Of a stretch of DNA of 64,000 nucleotides, positions 13,401 through 24,992 are shown one piece after another. The notes under the pieces were generated by a model. It worked only from the letters and a program-made list of their open reading frames with translations, did not search any database and was not told where the DNA came from. The translations under genes were made by a program, and so were the position numbers. This stretch comes from Zygnema cylindricum (lineage: Eukaryota; Streptophyta; Zygnematophyceae; Zygnematales; Zygnemataceae). Numbering within the stretch: position 1 is the stretch's first letter; every line of letters begins with the position of its first letter. The stretch is taken from positions 93,992-157,991 of the forward strand of contig JBBHKE010000708.1 in the NCBI GenBank assembly GCA_037447655.1, written 5' to 3'.

Positions 13401-13460
13401 AAAAGTCTCAGCAACCACATCGAAGGTCAGTTCGTCGCGCGTGCTCCACTTCTTCGCCAT
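10456..13460 (-). CDS. RWP-RK domain transcription factor (RKD-like)
   Basis: RWP-RK proteins are green-lineage DNA-binding regulators; RKD types act in germ-cell and egg identity or nitrogen responses. Four exons join in phase: 13460-13367, 12622-12555, 12292-12192 and 11086-10456 (TGA stop), giving about 297 residues. The RWP-RK domain spans roughly residues 8-75: [20 protein letters not shown], then [19 protein letters not shown] followed by PFRK, then [13 protein letters not shown]. Intron 2 falls directly after the RK of RWPFRK. The last 210 residues are low complexity: a Pro-rich run (residues about 120-140), then a highly charged Glu/Arg/Lys region with a basic cluster SKRKR. An in-frame stop precedes the ATG, so the domain begins within ten residues of the N-terminus, unlike land-plant RKDs, where it lies toward the C-terminus. 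The domain call is certain; the exact ends of exon 4 are less so. Confidence 0.9.
12030..12160. repeat. GAGAGGGA purine repeat
   Basis: Imperfect GAGAGAGGGA units lie inside the third intron of the RWP-RK gene and account for the Ser/Leu-rich frames on the minus strand. Confidence 0.8.
12430..12545. repeat. GAAAAAG/GGAAAAG purine repeat
   Basis: Short AAAGAGAAAAAG units fill the second intron of the RWP-RK gene, directly downstream of the RWPFRK exon. Confidence 0.8.
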
Positions 13461-13548
13461 TTGCCAAGAGCACCTCTTACACGTGCCGGAGGTGCGAACT
13501 CGAACTTATGCGTACGATGGCACTCGGCCAGGGTTTGAGATGGCGCGA

Positions 13549-13695
13549 AACCGCGTCTCCAAATATCGCACTGAATCGCGTCTCCAAATATCGCACTGAA
13601 TCGCGTTTCAAAATATCGCATTGAATCGCGTCTCCAAATATCGCATTGAATCGCGTTTCAAAATATCGCACTGAATCGCGTTTCAAAATATCGCG
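13549..13695. repeat. 25-bp tandem repeat upstream of RWP-RK start
   Basis: The unit TGAATCGCGTCTCCAAATATCGCAC (25 bp; a TTTCAAAA variant replaces CTCCAAA) is present about six times. It begins 90 bases upstream of the RWP-RK start codon, in its promoter or 5' leader. Each unit carries TCGCG and ATATCGCA. Confidence 0.9.
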
Positions 13696-13766
13696 TGACT
13701 CGAAACCAGAACAATTTCCGCTTCGCGTCCGCCGGAAATTCTTGATGACCATTTGCGATTTACAGG

Positions 13767-14239
13767 CAGAGGTCGCAAATTTCCGATACCCAAATCCGAC
13801 ATTTTTTTTCAAAATCTGAACACCCGAAATCCGGCCCCGTTATGTCACGCTCCTAAATTGTTACCCGGTTACCCGATACGCGTTTACGAAAAAAAAAGTT
13901 AACCGAAACTCGATTTTTCGCGAATACCCGTACCCGCCAGTACCCTTATAAGTACAAAATTAATGGTACATCTCCCTCATAGCTTCCACGGTACCAAGAG
14001 TACAAAGTACAATAATGTTGCATATTATAGACAATACTGTACAGTACTGTAGTCTACGAAACCTTCATTTTTCGTTTTTTGGTTACCCGGCCGTACCCGA
14101 ATTTGTTTTTTTTGTTAAATTAATCCCCCGGCCGAATCCGGTCGGCCACCAAAATTAAACACCTGAATCCGTTCGGGATCCGACGCGGGCGGGCGGGTAC
14201 CGGTCGGGTACGGATTCGGGTACCCGATTGCGACCTCTG
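13767..14239. mobile_element. hAT-like MITE, CAGAGGTCGC family, copy 1
   Basis: The termini are CAGAGGTCGCAAAT and ATTGCGACCTCTG, inverted repeats of each other. They are flanked by TTTACAGG and TTTCCAGG, an 8-bp target duplication with one mismatch. The 473-bp body contains repeated TACCCG/CGGGTA words and a subterminal GGATCCGACGCGGGC. Termini of type CANNG with 8-bp duplications fit the hAT superfamily. The element lies in the 5' flank of the RWP-RK gene. Confidence 0.85.
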
Positions 14240-15075
14240 TTTCCAGGTGCTCTCCGATTTTACTTGAATTAAACACGGATCGATATTTTTGTGGCGTGAC
14301 TTCGATATCCGGCGGTGCCCATGTCTGGCGCCACAATTTTTAGGGCCACGATTTCTGACGTCACAATTTAGCCCGGGACAATGTCAAATTCCGGTCGGTC
14401 GAAGTTGAACGAGTAATTGTGACGAATAAAATACGAATAAAAACCGCTATTCTATACTCCTGCCTCTTTGGGAGGGTCCCCACTTAACATCCTTGCTTTT
14501 AAAATTCAGTCAAAATAGAGTTTTTTTTTGTCCACCCCTTGGCCCACAGAGCACCATTATGAATTCTCTCGGTCCAATCAAAATTAATTGCAACTCAACT
14601 CTCCTATCTGATTCGATTAAGAAGGCTACACAATCACGTCTTTCCTTTAGATTCTGTCAGAAATCGAGCGAAATCTTGACGATGTTAACGAGAGTAAAAT
14701 AAAGGTGTAGTATACTGAGGTTTTCAATTTTTTCGCGCGCTTCACATATGTAAAATCAATGCTTTTTCGAATGGTTCTTCTGCAAGTGAACTGCCCTTTG
14801 TATCAGAATATTTTGGAAAATGATGGACACTCGGTATTTTGTCTTAATAACGAATTAAAAATTTTGTCCGATTCCTTCCAATCTTCCTTCTGTAAGACAA
14901 ATGGTCCAATAACAAAATCATCACCACCACCACCACTGCCATCATGACATTGACCAACATTGATAAAACAAAATGAAGGCCAAGGTTACTCAGAAGAAAT
15001 GCCGAATGGCATTTATCAACAAGAGAAAACAATTGAAATTTATTAAAAAAAGATGTTTACAATTTATTAAACACT

Positions 15076-18000
15076 TCATTGTTTCCGCATGCCTTGCTTC
15101 TCAAGAGCCAAAGCTGTCTTATATGGTGGAGCTATGGGTGGCTGTACCGGCGCTAAGGACCGGTAGGTCTCTCCATGTTCCTCTCCGTTGTTGTTCTCCG
15201 TTTCTTTGCTGTTCCGTTGTAAAGGATACGACTGATCTGCGTCGTATCCACTCAAGTCGCCGCACGCTAAAAATGGTATGAGAACTCGGTGTGGGCCCTC
15301 AAACCGCGCACTGCAAAAATCTGCACCAGTCAAATAGCACAAAGTCATAGTCAAAGTCAAAGTCAAAGTCAAAGTCAAAGTCAAAGTCAAGTCAACAGCC
15401 AACAGTCAACGTTAAGTCGAAGTCAAAATCATCGGTACATGTTTAGGAAGAAAATTGTAGACAAGTAAATAAATAAATACGTAAATATATTTGAGGGAGG
15501 GGAGGGTTTTGGTTCATTGAAACAAAATTCATAAGGTAAAGCGTATATTCAACCTACAGGATTTGGTTATACAAAGTGTCATGTTTCTCTCCCGTGAACA
15601 CGAAAAAGTGTGGAGTATACTAAGGAAAACACATAGTTATAAAACTACAATGCCCATCGCTATTAGTGGTGAGGATTTTATTAGTGTAAATGCAAAATTA
15701 GAGTATTATACTAATTTAGTGTAGAAAGACCATGGCGGATTGAAGTCCTCTACCTTAAATAGTGGTATTAACACTGCTTTTTAGTTGAAATAAGTCGCAA
15801 CCGATGTAGTCTTATTAACACTAGTAGCGGTAAACAGTGTATCTCTTCCTGTCTTTTAAATGAGTTTCGGGTCTCCTATACTTTCTCTAACAACAATCTT
15901 CAAATAGTGATTCTCTCCAATTCGATGATCATAAATCAGATAAATGTCCTTCAAAAAATCAAAAGAGAAAATGCTTGATTTCCCAAAAACCTTGCAAATT
16001 TTCCTTCCTGTGACCAATAAATGAGCGGAATAAGGCCATTGCTAATCAAATTTCCAATTCACATTTACGATTTAAATTTGAAAGAGAGAAAAGAAAAGCT
16101 TTTACCGAAATCAGGAGAGGTAGTGGAGGCTTGTCCCAACAAGGCTTGTAACTGCGACGGATCAAAACCGTCCGGAGGTCGATATCCCTCACATACCACA
16201 AAAGCCTCTGCAAAAAAAAGATTCAAAAACTACTTTTAACTATATACATATAACATATAAAACATAGGGCATATATGGCATATATATGGAACTACGAAAA
16301 ACGGCCCACTGCAAAAAAAAAGCAAACACGTTTCAAACAAAGTGCACTTATCACGATGAAATGGAAATGGAATTAGAATAGTACGAACACGATTGAAAAC
16401 GCTAGATGTCCCTGTACTCCTCTAATATCCATAATAATGAAAGTTTAATAATTGTCGAGTGACTTGTTCAATAATTATTTCGGGTAAAGTTAAAAATAAG
16501 GAAAACCAAAAGCACCAAAGTACAAATGGCTAGAAATTCGGTAGGAAAAAAGTTTCAGAAGGCCAGAGGGAAGGAGAGGGAAGCTTTTCTCACCTATGCT
16601 CGAGTTTCGACTGCTCTTCGGTTTGGCGCAGGTTACCACAGGAAAAAACATTTTAAGCTGTATAAAAACATTGAGCATTCCAAACAAAAAAAAAATGTTT
16701 TTATGTTAAATCTCTTTGTTTCCAGGCTGGGACTTTTTATTTCTCTATGTTTTGTCATTGTTTCTCAATTTTTTTTAATCTTTAAATTCTTTGTGTTTTC
16801 TCTTTGTTTTTTGTTTGCTTGTCTTTTTATTTTCTCAATAATTTCTCTATGTTCCAACCTTGTTCCATCTTTGTTCCATCTTTGTTCCATCTTTGTTTCT
16901 CTCTTGTTTTCTCTTAGTTTCTTTGTTTTGTCTTTGTTTTCTCGTTGTTTCTCTCTTTGATTCTCTCTTTGTTTTCTCTTTGTTCCATTTTTGTTTTCTC
17001 TTTGTTTCCATAAAAGCATCTGAATGGATCTGTCAAATTTTCGAGATCTCAGGAAATGTCATTTAACTATACTGCCCATAAAACCCATTAGAACCAATAA
17101 TTCTAATTCGAGTGTGCATATTTTCACCCAAAATCATAAATTTCTTTGAACAACACTCTTTAGTTCAGTGACGAAAAATGAGCCACGTGGCTAAAACATA
17201 ATTTAGTGTGTTCCGTACTAAATCCAGAGCGCTAATAATTTAATGACTCTTATAGTGACAAAAGGTTCACTAAATTTGTTTTACAGAAGCTTCAAACAGG
17301 AGAAGATACACCGCCAAAACTGTTAACGTACACGAATTATAGGAGTTATAGAAATTATTAGCGTTAACGATAAATTAGAATTAACTACACTAAATTATGT
17401 TTGGCAACGTGGCTCATTAAGTGCCACTTCTCTAAAAATGTTACTAACACCAATACTGAATCTTGGTAAAAGAATAGACTATTTAGAAGTTGCCTGGATT
17501 GTTCAGAAAAGTCAACAGCATTTGTTAAAATCACACTAAAGTCAACGGAATCCACTCACTTCTTCTCCAATCCATATTGCTTCATATTTCAGTTCCCACA
17601 AAACGAACAGAAAAAAAAAAACAAAAAACAAAACCAAAAATAAAACCAAAAACAACAACAAAAACAAAAACAAAAACAAAAAAATTCTTCACCTGAGAGT
17701 AAAGCAAACTAATATCTTTCCCCCGAAAAACTTTCGCCACAAAATTCCCTCCTTCCCGCAATATGTGAGTGACAATAGTCAATGCCTGAAACCAAAAACA
17801 CGAGACCATCCTTATCATCAAACATACCACAATAAAACCAGTAAAACCGGTAAAAACGGTACAAACTGTAAAACCGGTAAAAAAGGTAAAAACTGTAAAA
17901 AAGGTAAAAACGGTATCGGTTTCATTGAAAACTCAATTTCTCTTATACCTTGTCAATTAAACACAACCGACTTCCGCAACATCAAATATACCACGATAAA

Positions 18001-18696
18001 AAAGGTAATCAATTTATTAAAAAGTCAATTTCTCTTTATAACTTGTGACACTGAAAAGAAACCTATTTCCTTATCATCAAATATATTACATTAAAACCGG
18101 TGCCCAAATAATTCAAAAGTCAATTTTTGATTATACCTTGTCAAACCAAAATGAACCTCTTTCAGGGTTTTCTTTGTCCTCTTGTTTTTCGTGAAAAATG
18201 TTTAGGTATATGCAGTTAATGAATGTATTTTGAACAAGAGACATAACAAATTCATGCCATTATCAATAAGGAGTTGTTTTTACAAGCAGAAAAAGTAAGT
18301 CTAAAATTCACATTGTGATTCTTGTTTTACTGTTTTTCTCGCTTTCGAGATATCTTACATAATTGACCGGAGGAGAAATGAAAGTCAAAGCAAAAGTCAA
18401 GGAAGTGGAATGGAAAAAGAGAAATTGGAAAAAACAGCTTAAAAGTAAAAGAACTTCAAAGCAAAATAGCTTAAAAGAAGTGGAGACTCACGGCCAGAAT
18501 AAGTTGTGATTGGACGTATTCGTCCATATCATGGAGTCCAGTTACTGCAACATCAATTTTGAAAAGAGGAAGAAGTTTTGTCAAAAAAAGAGGAAACAAC
18601 ACATGTATATTTGTACCCATTACCACCACTTACTTTCTAAAAAACATAGTGACCTATAAACAAGTTAATATATATACATATATATATATGTATATG

Positions 18697-18740
<44 letters not shown>

Positions 18741-21700
18741 CACATATACAATCCTTTTTCCGACTAAAGATAGATGCGAAAATCTTTCGAAGAACCAAAA
18801 AATGATCAGATTCGGTGAAAGTATTAACCTACCCACGGTATAGCAAATGAGGAGGCATTTTCAATAGTCTGGTGGATATGATATAGCATGAAAACCGTAA
18901 GATCAATTGAGAACGTAAGACAAAAAACTGGATAACATGTTGTTATTTAATGTTTTACTTTCAAAATTAAACGAACCGTAATACCCATAATAATGAACTG
19001 CACTCAACAATATATTTTTGGGTTCCTTAGTTGAAAAAGGAATGATGAATATCAACAATTCAACTCCCAACAAGTGACAAAAAGCGATAGAAGGGACATG
19101 CCACTATTATTAAGTATTATATTACCTGGATTGACTTTTTAACCTATACTGTATTAGTCAACCGTAGTCAACTACACCGCCCATCGCTGTTAGAGTTAGT
19201 GAATTATTAGTGTTCATACTTTATTAGATTAACTACAAAAGATTATGTTTTGCCACGTGGCTCATATCGGCAACTTAACTAAATAGAGTTAAAAGCATTA
19301 ATTTATGATTTTGCATAGAGAATCACACACACACACAAACACAAATTAGAGTTGTTAGTACATCACCCACGAACCAAATTGATTTGCCCTAATTTTTAAT
19401 CATTTGTACATAGAGGCTCATAATTTCCCGTGCTTCATAATTTAAACCTTTCCTCCTTTTCTCCTTTCTAACTTATATGTTTAAGAAACAAACCCTCCAT
19501 AAAAGTATGTTCAAGAAACAATGTCCTTTTGTCTAACGAATGCTCTCCTTTATGATGTATGTTTAAGGAACAAACTCCTCTCCTTTTCTCGTTTTTAACT
19601 CATGTCTAAGAAACAATCTCCTTTATTAATGTATATTTATAAAACCTAATCCTTCCCTTTCTTTTCTTTCCTTCTCGCCCCTATGGTAAACAAAGTCCTC
19701 TTTCCTTTTCTCGTTTTTGCCATATGACAAAGAAACAACCTCCTTTATTCACGTATGTTAAAAAACAATAAACCCTAAAAACAAAATCCTTCCCTTTCTA
19801 TCCTTTCCCTCCCGTCCCTATGGCAAGATTTGAGCACTGTACCGTCTGGCGCACCGTCACACACCACAAGATCCGCCTTCCCTCCATTGAAGTGTTCAAT
19901 TACCTAAACCACAAGTAAGGGAGATAGGGAAATGAATAAAAAGAGACGGCAGAAAACAAAACAAATAAAAGCAACGACAAGTTTCGATTATCAATGTCCA
20001 ATAAAAAATGCCAGAGAGTCGAGCTCTACGGCGAGAAAGTTGCACCTTCTATCTCAATGCTTCTTGTAAGGAAAAGAAGATATATACATAAAGAAAAAGA
20101 AACACGTGTGAGAAAAAAAAAGTTGATACTCTCAATCGTGTACACTTCTCGTCTTAGGTACACTGTCCATTGTAAATATGGTTCCACCACTATTAGTGTC
20201 AAACGTTTTTCAGACAGTCAAAAGTTGTTTCTCGACTGTCAAATTTCTCTACGAAGGGCTCAATCCAACGGTAACAGTCTTCCCTTTCGATCCTGACGTA
20301 GTAATAAAAATTGAAAAACTTTGTCACTGGAAAAGGGACTTTGAGTGCCCGAAATCAGTGTGGACCACAGTATTCACTTTTACAGAGTTAAATAGTAGAC
20401 TTGAGAAGCTTATTTACGGATACAAAAAGATGCTGTGCAAGACATGCTACTGTTCCATCCACACTAATTATGGTATCTGCTTAACTGATAGGCTGGGCCC
20501 CATATCCAACACATGAGGACCTCTAGCCCGGGAATTAACAATATACTCATTTACACATTTTTTCTAAAAATACTCATTCCAAATACAACCTCAAAACTGA
20601 GGCAACAAACGTTTGTTTCCCTTTCAGAGAAGTTTCAGCATTTTCCTCCCTTCAATTTTACAACTTGTCAATTTGTAAAATTGACAATTTTACAACTTGT
20701 CAATCTTACAACTTGTGAAATTTACAAATCGTCAATCTTACAACTTGTCAAACTTACAGCTTGTCAATATTACAGATTGACAATTTTACAAATTCACCTT
20801 TAACTGACCAGCTGTGCCGTTCGAACACTTGTAATATCTCCTTGAATTTGAATAACTCCTTCAATCGGTGCCATTGGTTGTAAATCAATGGCGACAATGA
20901 GAGGAAGGTCTGAGGATTCCCTGCCGTGCCAAAACGTTGCAGTCTTAGAAAACATAATTAACTAATTAATATAATTAAAATTAATGTAATTAAACCCTAA
21001 TCTGAAACCTCTTCGCCACAGAATTTTGCATCTAAAGACCTATAATATGGCCTCATTTGTCACAATTCAAACTAAAACTATGCTTACATTCACACTTCTC
21101 ATGGTTTTCTAATACCTTAAAATATGTTATTATGTGTAATTTGTTTATTCCAGTCTGTTTCCGTTCCCTGATCCATTCCTTCATTCCATGTCCACCCCAC
21201 TGATTCCATTCCATTCCATTCTTCCATTCCATTTATTCCTCCCTTCCATTCCATTCCCCCCTTCGATTCCCACCTCCCTCCCTCCTTCCTCTCCTCCCTC
21301 CCTCCTCCCCCCTCCTTCCCTCCATCCCTCCCTCCCCCCTCCCTCCGTCCTCCCTCCCTCAGTCCTCTCTCAATGGGCCAATGAGGAGCTGACCCTTGAG
21401 AAGTGGCTTCCTTCGCAGGAAGGTACACACCACGGCTCAATACCTGCAAAACCCTCCAAAAAAAGGCAAAACCCCAAAAAAATCAATCTCAGTAACTACA
21501 CCTTGAATCGCTTTTAATTTTAACATTTTTTCGCCACTTAACACATCTTTTCTCCGTACACACGTGTCCCATTTATGATTGGAGACCACCAATTGGAAGG
21601 TGAGAATCTCGTCTTTCCATCGGAACCGTCGGATTTTCAATCCGACAAGTGTGCACAAAGAAAATATGTTTTAAGCGGCTAAAAAAAAAAAAAAACATCA

Positions 21701-24537
21701 ACACTATAAGCGATTCACGGTGTACTTAATATTAGCGGTACACCGGGTATTGCTACTAGTCTTAATAAACACTTCTTAAGGGCGACTTCTTCTTCTAGCG
21801 GTCGTGACTTTTTTAAGGCCAAAAATTATAAAATAATGTTAATAGAACTAATTAAGGGCGTCTCCCTTCATTAAATTAGTATTATACATTCTCATTCCGC
21901 ACTTGCAATAATAATCCCTTCACACAGAGAGGGATGGCAGTGTAGTAGACCGTGTACTGATATTAGCGTTAAGAAATTAGTGAGAGAGAGAGAGAGAAAG
22001 AAAGAGAGGAAAGAGAGAGAGTGAGAGAGAGAGAGAGAGAGGACTTTTAGTCTTAATGATTCTATTTCCAGTCCAAATGACGTGGATGATCCTGAAACGC
22101 TAAAAGAATTCAAGTTTTAAACAAAACCAAAAGCATCATCAACACTATTTTGTGGTCCATGAACAACAAAATACGAGGCCTAATGAGTCTTACAAAAACT
22201 ACTAGAGATAGCACTGCAGTGTACTTTACAACACTAATTCATGTTCCAGGCAATAGGTCAACAATGAAGGGCTTCTTCCCCAACTCCATCGTTCCCTTCC
22301 TTCTTCCCTTTCCCTTCCGTCTTCCTAAGGATGCGTAAAGCATAGCATTTAGTACAAATTGGTAAAGTGATAATGCCCTTATGTGGACCATAAAATAAAA
22401 AAAAAACAAAAGCAAGAAAAAAAAGAGGGAACAGGTTTAGGGTTTTAGGATTTTGCCTGACTCCAACTGCCCGGAGCTGCACATAGGTCCACAACTCGTC
22501 TAACACCTGCAGGTAAACTATTGCTCAAGTTGTCAAATTAACAAACGGCCATCCTGGTCTCTCTGCCCTCCCGCCCTCCCTCCCTCCCTCCACCCTAAGG
22601 ATATCAAAAAGTTCTTGTCATCTCCATGGATGCGAGGACCAATCACAGGAGGCTTAACAGGTTTAAAGAAGGTTTCTCATTCCCTAAACAACATAAAAGG
22701 TTTAAAGAACTTCCTCATGCCGGTTTAAAATGTTTTAGATTGTTTTCCATTGTTGTCAATTGTTTTCCATTGTTGTCAATTGTTTTCGATTGTTTTTTAT
22801 TGTTTAAGATTGTTTAAGATTGTCTTCGATTGCTTTCGATTGTTTTAGATTGTTTTAGATTGTTTTCGATTGTCCTCAATTGTTTTCAGTTGCTTGTTTT
22901 CGGTGGTTTTCGATGGTATATCGATGTTTTTCAACAGTTTTCGATAATTTGCGCTGGTTTTTTATTGTTTTCGATTGTTTTCAATTGTTTTCGACTATTT
23001 TTTATTGTTTTCGACTGTTTTCGTTTGTTTTGTTTTCGATTGTTTTTTATTGTTTATGATTGTTTTTTATTGTTTATGATTGTTTTTTATTGCTTATGAT
23101 CGTTTTTTATTGTTTTCGGTTGTTTTTTATTGTTTTCAATTGTTTTCCAATGTTTTTAATTGTTTTTGATTGGCAGATATGTTTTTATAATTGAGACTCA
23201 CCTTCCAAAATTCCAAACTCTTCATCGATCTGCAAGAGCTTAAAAGCACTCCTTGCTCTCCAGCCTTCTTCCTTCGCTTTTCGATAATAAATATCCTGTA
23301 AAAATTAAAAAAAAATTGCAAAATAGTCTTGTTAACAACAAAATTGGTCTTGTTAACTCTAATTTATGATTCTGCATCAAAAAACACGCAAGCCAATTAG
23401 AATGATTAACTTATGAAAAAAAACAGAGGCTTTTATTTTGTTTGTTTGTACTGTTTTTTTTTCTTACTCATTTTCACTGTCTTTCACTTTGCCCTTTGAC
23501 ATTTTCTCATGTCTTTAAGCTGGGAAGAGGATAGGATTTATCACTGAGAACCTTGGCTCCTAATCATAATTCTTTTTTTGTTACGATTCTAATTTTCATC
23601 AAAAATTTGCAAATTATTGCTTTTTGAAAACAAGAGGTAAACTTAACGGAACCGATGACGTTTTTTTTCAAAATGAAGAGAGAAAAACGGAATAATCTCG
23701 GAAGGGAGGAGAGAAAAGGAGTAATAAAAGAGGGAAGAAAAGAAAGGGGGAATGGGATAGAAAGGGAAAGGGCCAGAAAGAGAAAAGGAAAGGGACAAGG
23801 AAAGAGAGAGAGAGGGGGAAAGAGAGAGGGAAAAGGAGAGGGAGAGGGAAAGGGTAAGGGAGAAGGAAATGGAGAGGAAATTGGAGAGGGAGAGGGAAAG
23901 GAGAGGGTGAGAAAAATGCAGAGAGAGGAGAAGGGAGAGAGAGGGGGAAAGGGAGAGAGAGGGAACGGGAGAGGGAGGGAAGGAGAGAGAGAGAGGGAGA
24001 GGGAGAAAGAGGAAATGGGACAGCGGGAGGGAAGGGAATGGGAGAGGGAAAAGGAGAGAGAGGGAAAGGGAGAGAGAGGGAGAGGAAGAGAGAGAGGGCA
24101 GGAGAGAAAGGAAAGGGGAAAGGGAAAGAGAGGGGGGAAAAAGATAGTGAGAGGGAACGGGAGTGTGAGAGGGAAAAGGAGAGGAAGGGAAAAGGAGAGA
24201 GAGGGAAAGGAAAAGCGGAAAGGGCGGAAGTGGCGAAGGGAGGGAGTGGGAAAGGGAGGGAGAGTGAAGAGCAAGAGAGGGAGAGGGAGAGGGAGGGAAA
24301 GGGAGAGAGAGGGAACGGAAGAGGGAGAGGGGAGGGGAGAGGGAGAGGGAACAGGAGAGGAAGAGGGAAAAGGAGAGAGAGAGAAAGGGAGAGGGAGGGA
24401 AAGAGAGAGTGAGGGAAAGAGAGAGTGAGGGAAAGAGAGAGTGAGGGAAAGGGAGTGAGAGGGAAACGCGAACTATAGAGACAGACAGGGTGGGGGAGCA
24501 CGAAACTCACACGTTTATCCTTCGAATTTTTCCCCAT
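15076..24537 (-). CDS. TRM7: tRNA (ribose-2'-O)-methyltransferase TRM7/FTSJ1 family
   Basis: This enzyme transfers methyl from S-adenosylmethionine to 2'-OH of anticodon-loop nucleotides 32 and 34 of tRNA. Eleven exons join in phase: 24537-24511, 23295-23202, 22506-22457, 21443-21394, 20920-20809, 19903-19843, 18544-18492, 17785-17693, 16657-16594, 16207-16106 and 15320-15076, giving about 316 residues, the family's usual length. Markers in order are [29 protein letters not shown], the SAM motif [70 protein letters not shown] and the C-terminal [20 protein letters not shown] with PPIAPPYK. The K-D-K-E catalytic tetrad falls at about Lys28, Asp127, Lys167 and Glu202. The exon-3 donor is GC (CAG|GCAAAA), not GT. 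The gene is intact. Introns carry MITEs and minisatellites. Confidence 0.97.
15345..15402. repeat. (AGTCAA)n hexamer repeat
   Basis: About nine AGTCAA units lie in the last TRM7 intron, 25 bases upstream of the terminal exon in transcript order. They create a Thr-Leu frame on the minus strand. Confidence 0.9.
15646..15841. mobile_element. TA-flanked MITE, TACACCGCCCATCGC family, in TRM7 intron
   Basis: The left end reads TACAATGCCCATCGCTATTAG and the right end CACTAGTAGCGGTAAACAGTGTA. Internal ATTAGAGTATTATACTAATT arms match other copies. Confidence 0.65.
16700..17015. repeat. TTTGTTTTCTC-type minisatellite
   Basis: Imperfect repeats of TTTGTTCCATC, TTTGTTTTCTC and TTTCTCTTTG occupy about 300 bases of TRM7 intron 8, just upstream of exon 9 in transcript order. 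Phe/Ser/Leu-rich frames here are repeat artefacts. Confidence 0.8.
17610..17690. repeat. CAAAAA/AACAAC repeat
   Basis: An A-rich simple repeat beginning a few bases downstream of TRM7 exon 8, in the following intron. Confidence 0.8.
17820..17925. repeat. GTAAAAACCG/GTAAAAACTG decamer repeat
   Basis: About ten imperfect GTAAAACCG and GTAAAAACTG units stand immediately 5' of TRM7 exon 8 in transcript order. Confidence 0.8.
18665..18745. repeat. (AT)n/(GT)n compound microsatellite
   Basis: ATATATACATATAT passes into about fourteen GT dinucleotides within a TRM7 intron. Confidence 0.95.
19173..19365. mobile_element. TA-flanked MITE, TACACCGCCCATCGC family, in TRM7 intron
   Basis: The left terminus TACACCGCCCATCGCTGTTAG and the internal GCCACGTGGCTCAT marker are clear. 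The right end is decayed around a CACACACACA run, so the end position is approximate. Confidence 0.6.
20655..20800. repeat. ACAACTTGTCAA-type 15-bp tandem repeat
   Basis: Units such as TTACAACTTGTCAATC repeat eight to nine times next to the 3' border of TRM7 exon 5. Confidence 0.85.
21200..21368. repeat. CATTCC then CCCTCC pyrimidine minisatellite
   Basis: CCATTCCATT units give way to CCTCCCTCCTTCC units in TRM7 intron 4, just downstream of exon 4. Confidence 0.85.
21505..21722. mobile_element. Palindromic TACACCGTG MITE in TRM7 intron
   Basis: The inverted halves carry TTTTTTCGCCACTTAACACATC and ATGTTTTAAGCGGC, separated by GGAGACCACCAATTGGAAGG. The right terminus is GCGATTCACGGTGTA; the left terminus is eroded. 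Same family as 49793-50012 and 55881-56089. Confidence 0.7.
21980..22042. repeat. (GA)n microsatellite
   Basis: GAGAGA units with a few AAAG interruptions in TRM7 intron 3. Confidence 0.9.
22720..23170. repeat. ATTGTTTTCG-type decamer minisatellite
   Basis: About 450 bases in TRM7 intron 2 are imperfect ten-base units (ATTGTTTTCG, ATTGTTTTAG, ATTGTTTTTT, ATTGTTTATG). Reading frames across it show Ile-Val-Phe-Asp-Cys periodicity; this is a repeat artefact rather than a protein. Confidence 0.95.
23680..24470. repeat. 800-base polypurine tract
   Basis: Almost exclusively A and G on the plus strand (GGGAGAGAGAGGGAAA units) across most of TRM7 intron 1. The 257-codon plus-strand Arg/Glu/Gly frame and the 298-codon minus-strand Pro/Ser/Leu frame are low-complexity products of the repeat. 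Confidence 0.95.
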
Positions 24538-24992
24538 TGAGTCGCTGAGTCTGTGACGCCTCACCAGCTGCGAAGCGCAGAGCGACAGAGACCTCAGGGA
24601 GCTGTTAAACCTATGCGGTAATGGGAGTGGTATACGACAAAAATAATAAATGGTACGGTAAAGTACAGAAGCATGCAGGTACAGTACTGTCGCAAGCAGC
24701 GATTTGCTTCCTCCTGAAGGGCCGAGGTTCAGAGGTACAAGCAGCAGAGTGCAGATCGAATGGCTGCCCTAGCAATGAGAGACAAATATGCGTATGGTTT
24801 CATATTTGAGCGGCGTCACGTAGATCATAGATGCGTCTGGCATCGCATTGCTAAGCGATGAGTTGGGCAATTGGTGCGTCCAGTCGCTACGTATCGGTGG
24901 GTACACGATGCGCTTTAGCAACACGGTACACCGTGTATCACTATCGATGTTAATAATTTTTTCGCCACTTAAAACATCTTTTCTCCGTACCT

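Noticed and set aside
22830-23099. 89-codon Val/Phe/Asp/Cys frame
   Set aside because: It is a readthrough of the ATTGTTTTCG decamer repeat.
23655-24428. 257-codon plus-strand frame and 298-codon minus-strand frame
   Set aside because: Both lie wholly in the polypurine tract of TRM7 intron 1; composition is only Arg/Glu/Gly/Lys or Ser/Pro/Leu.
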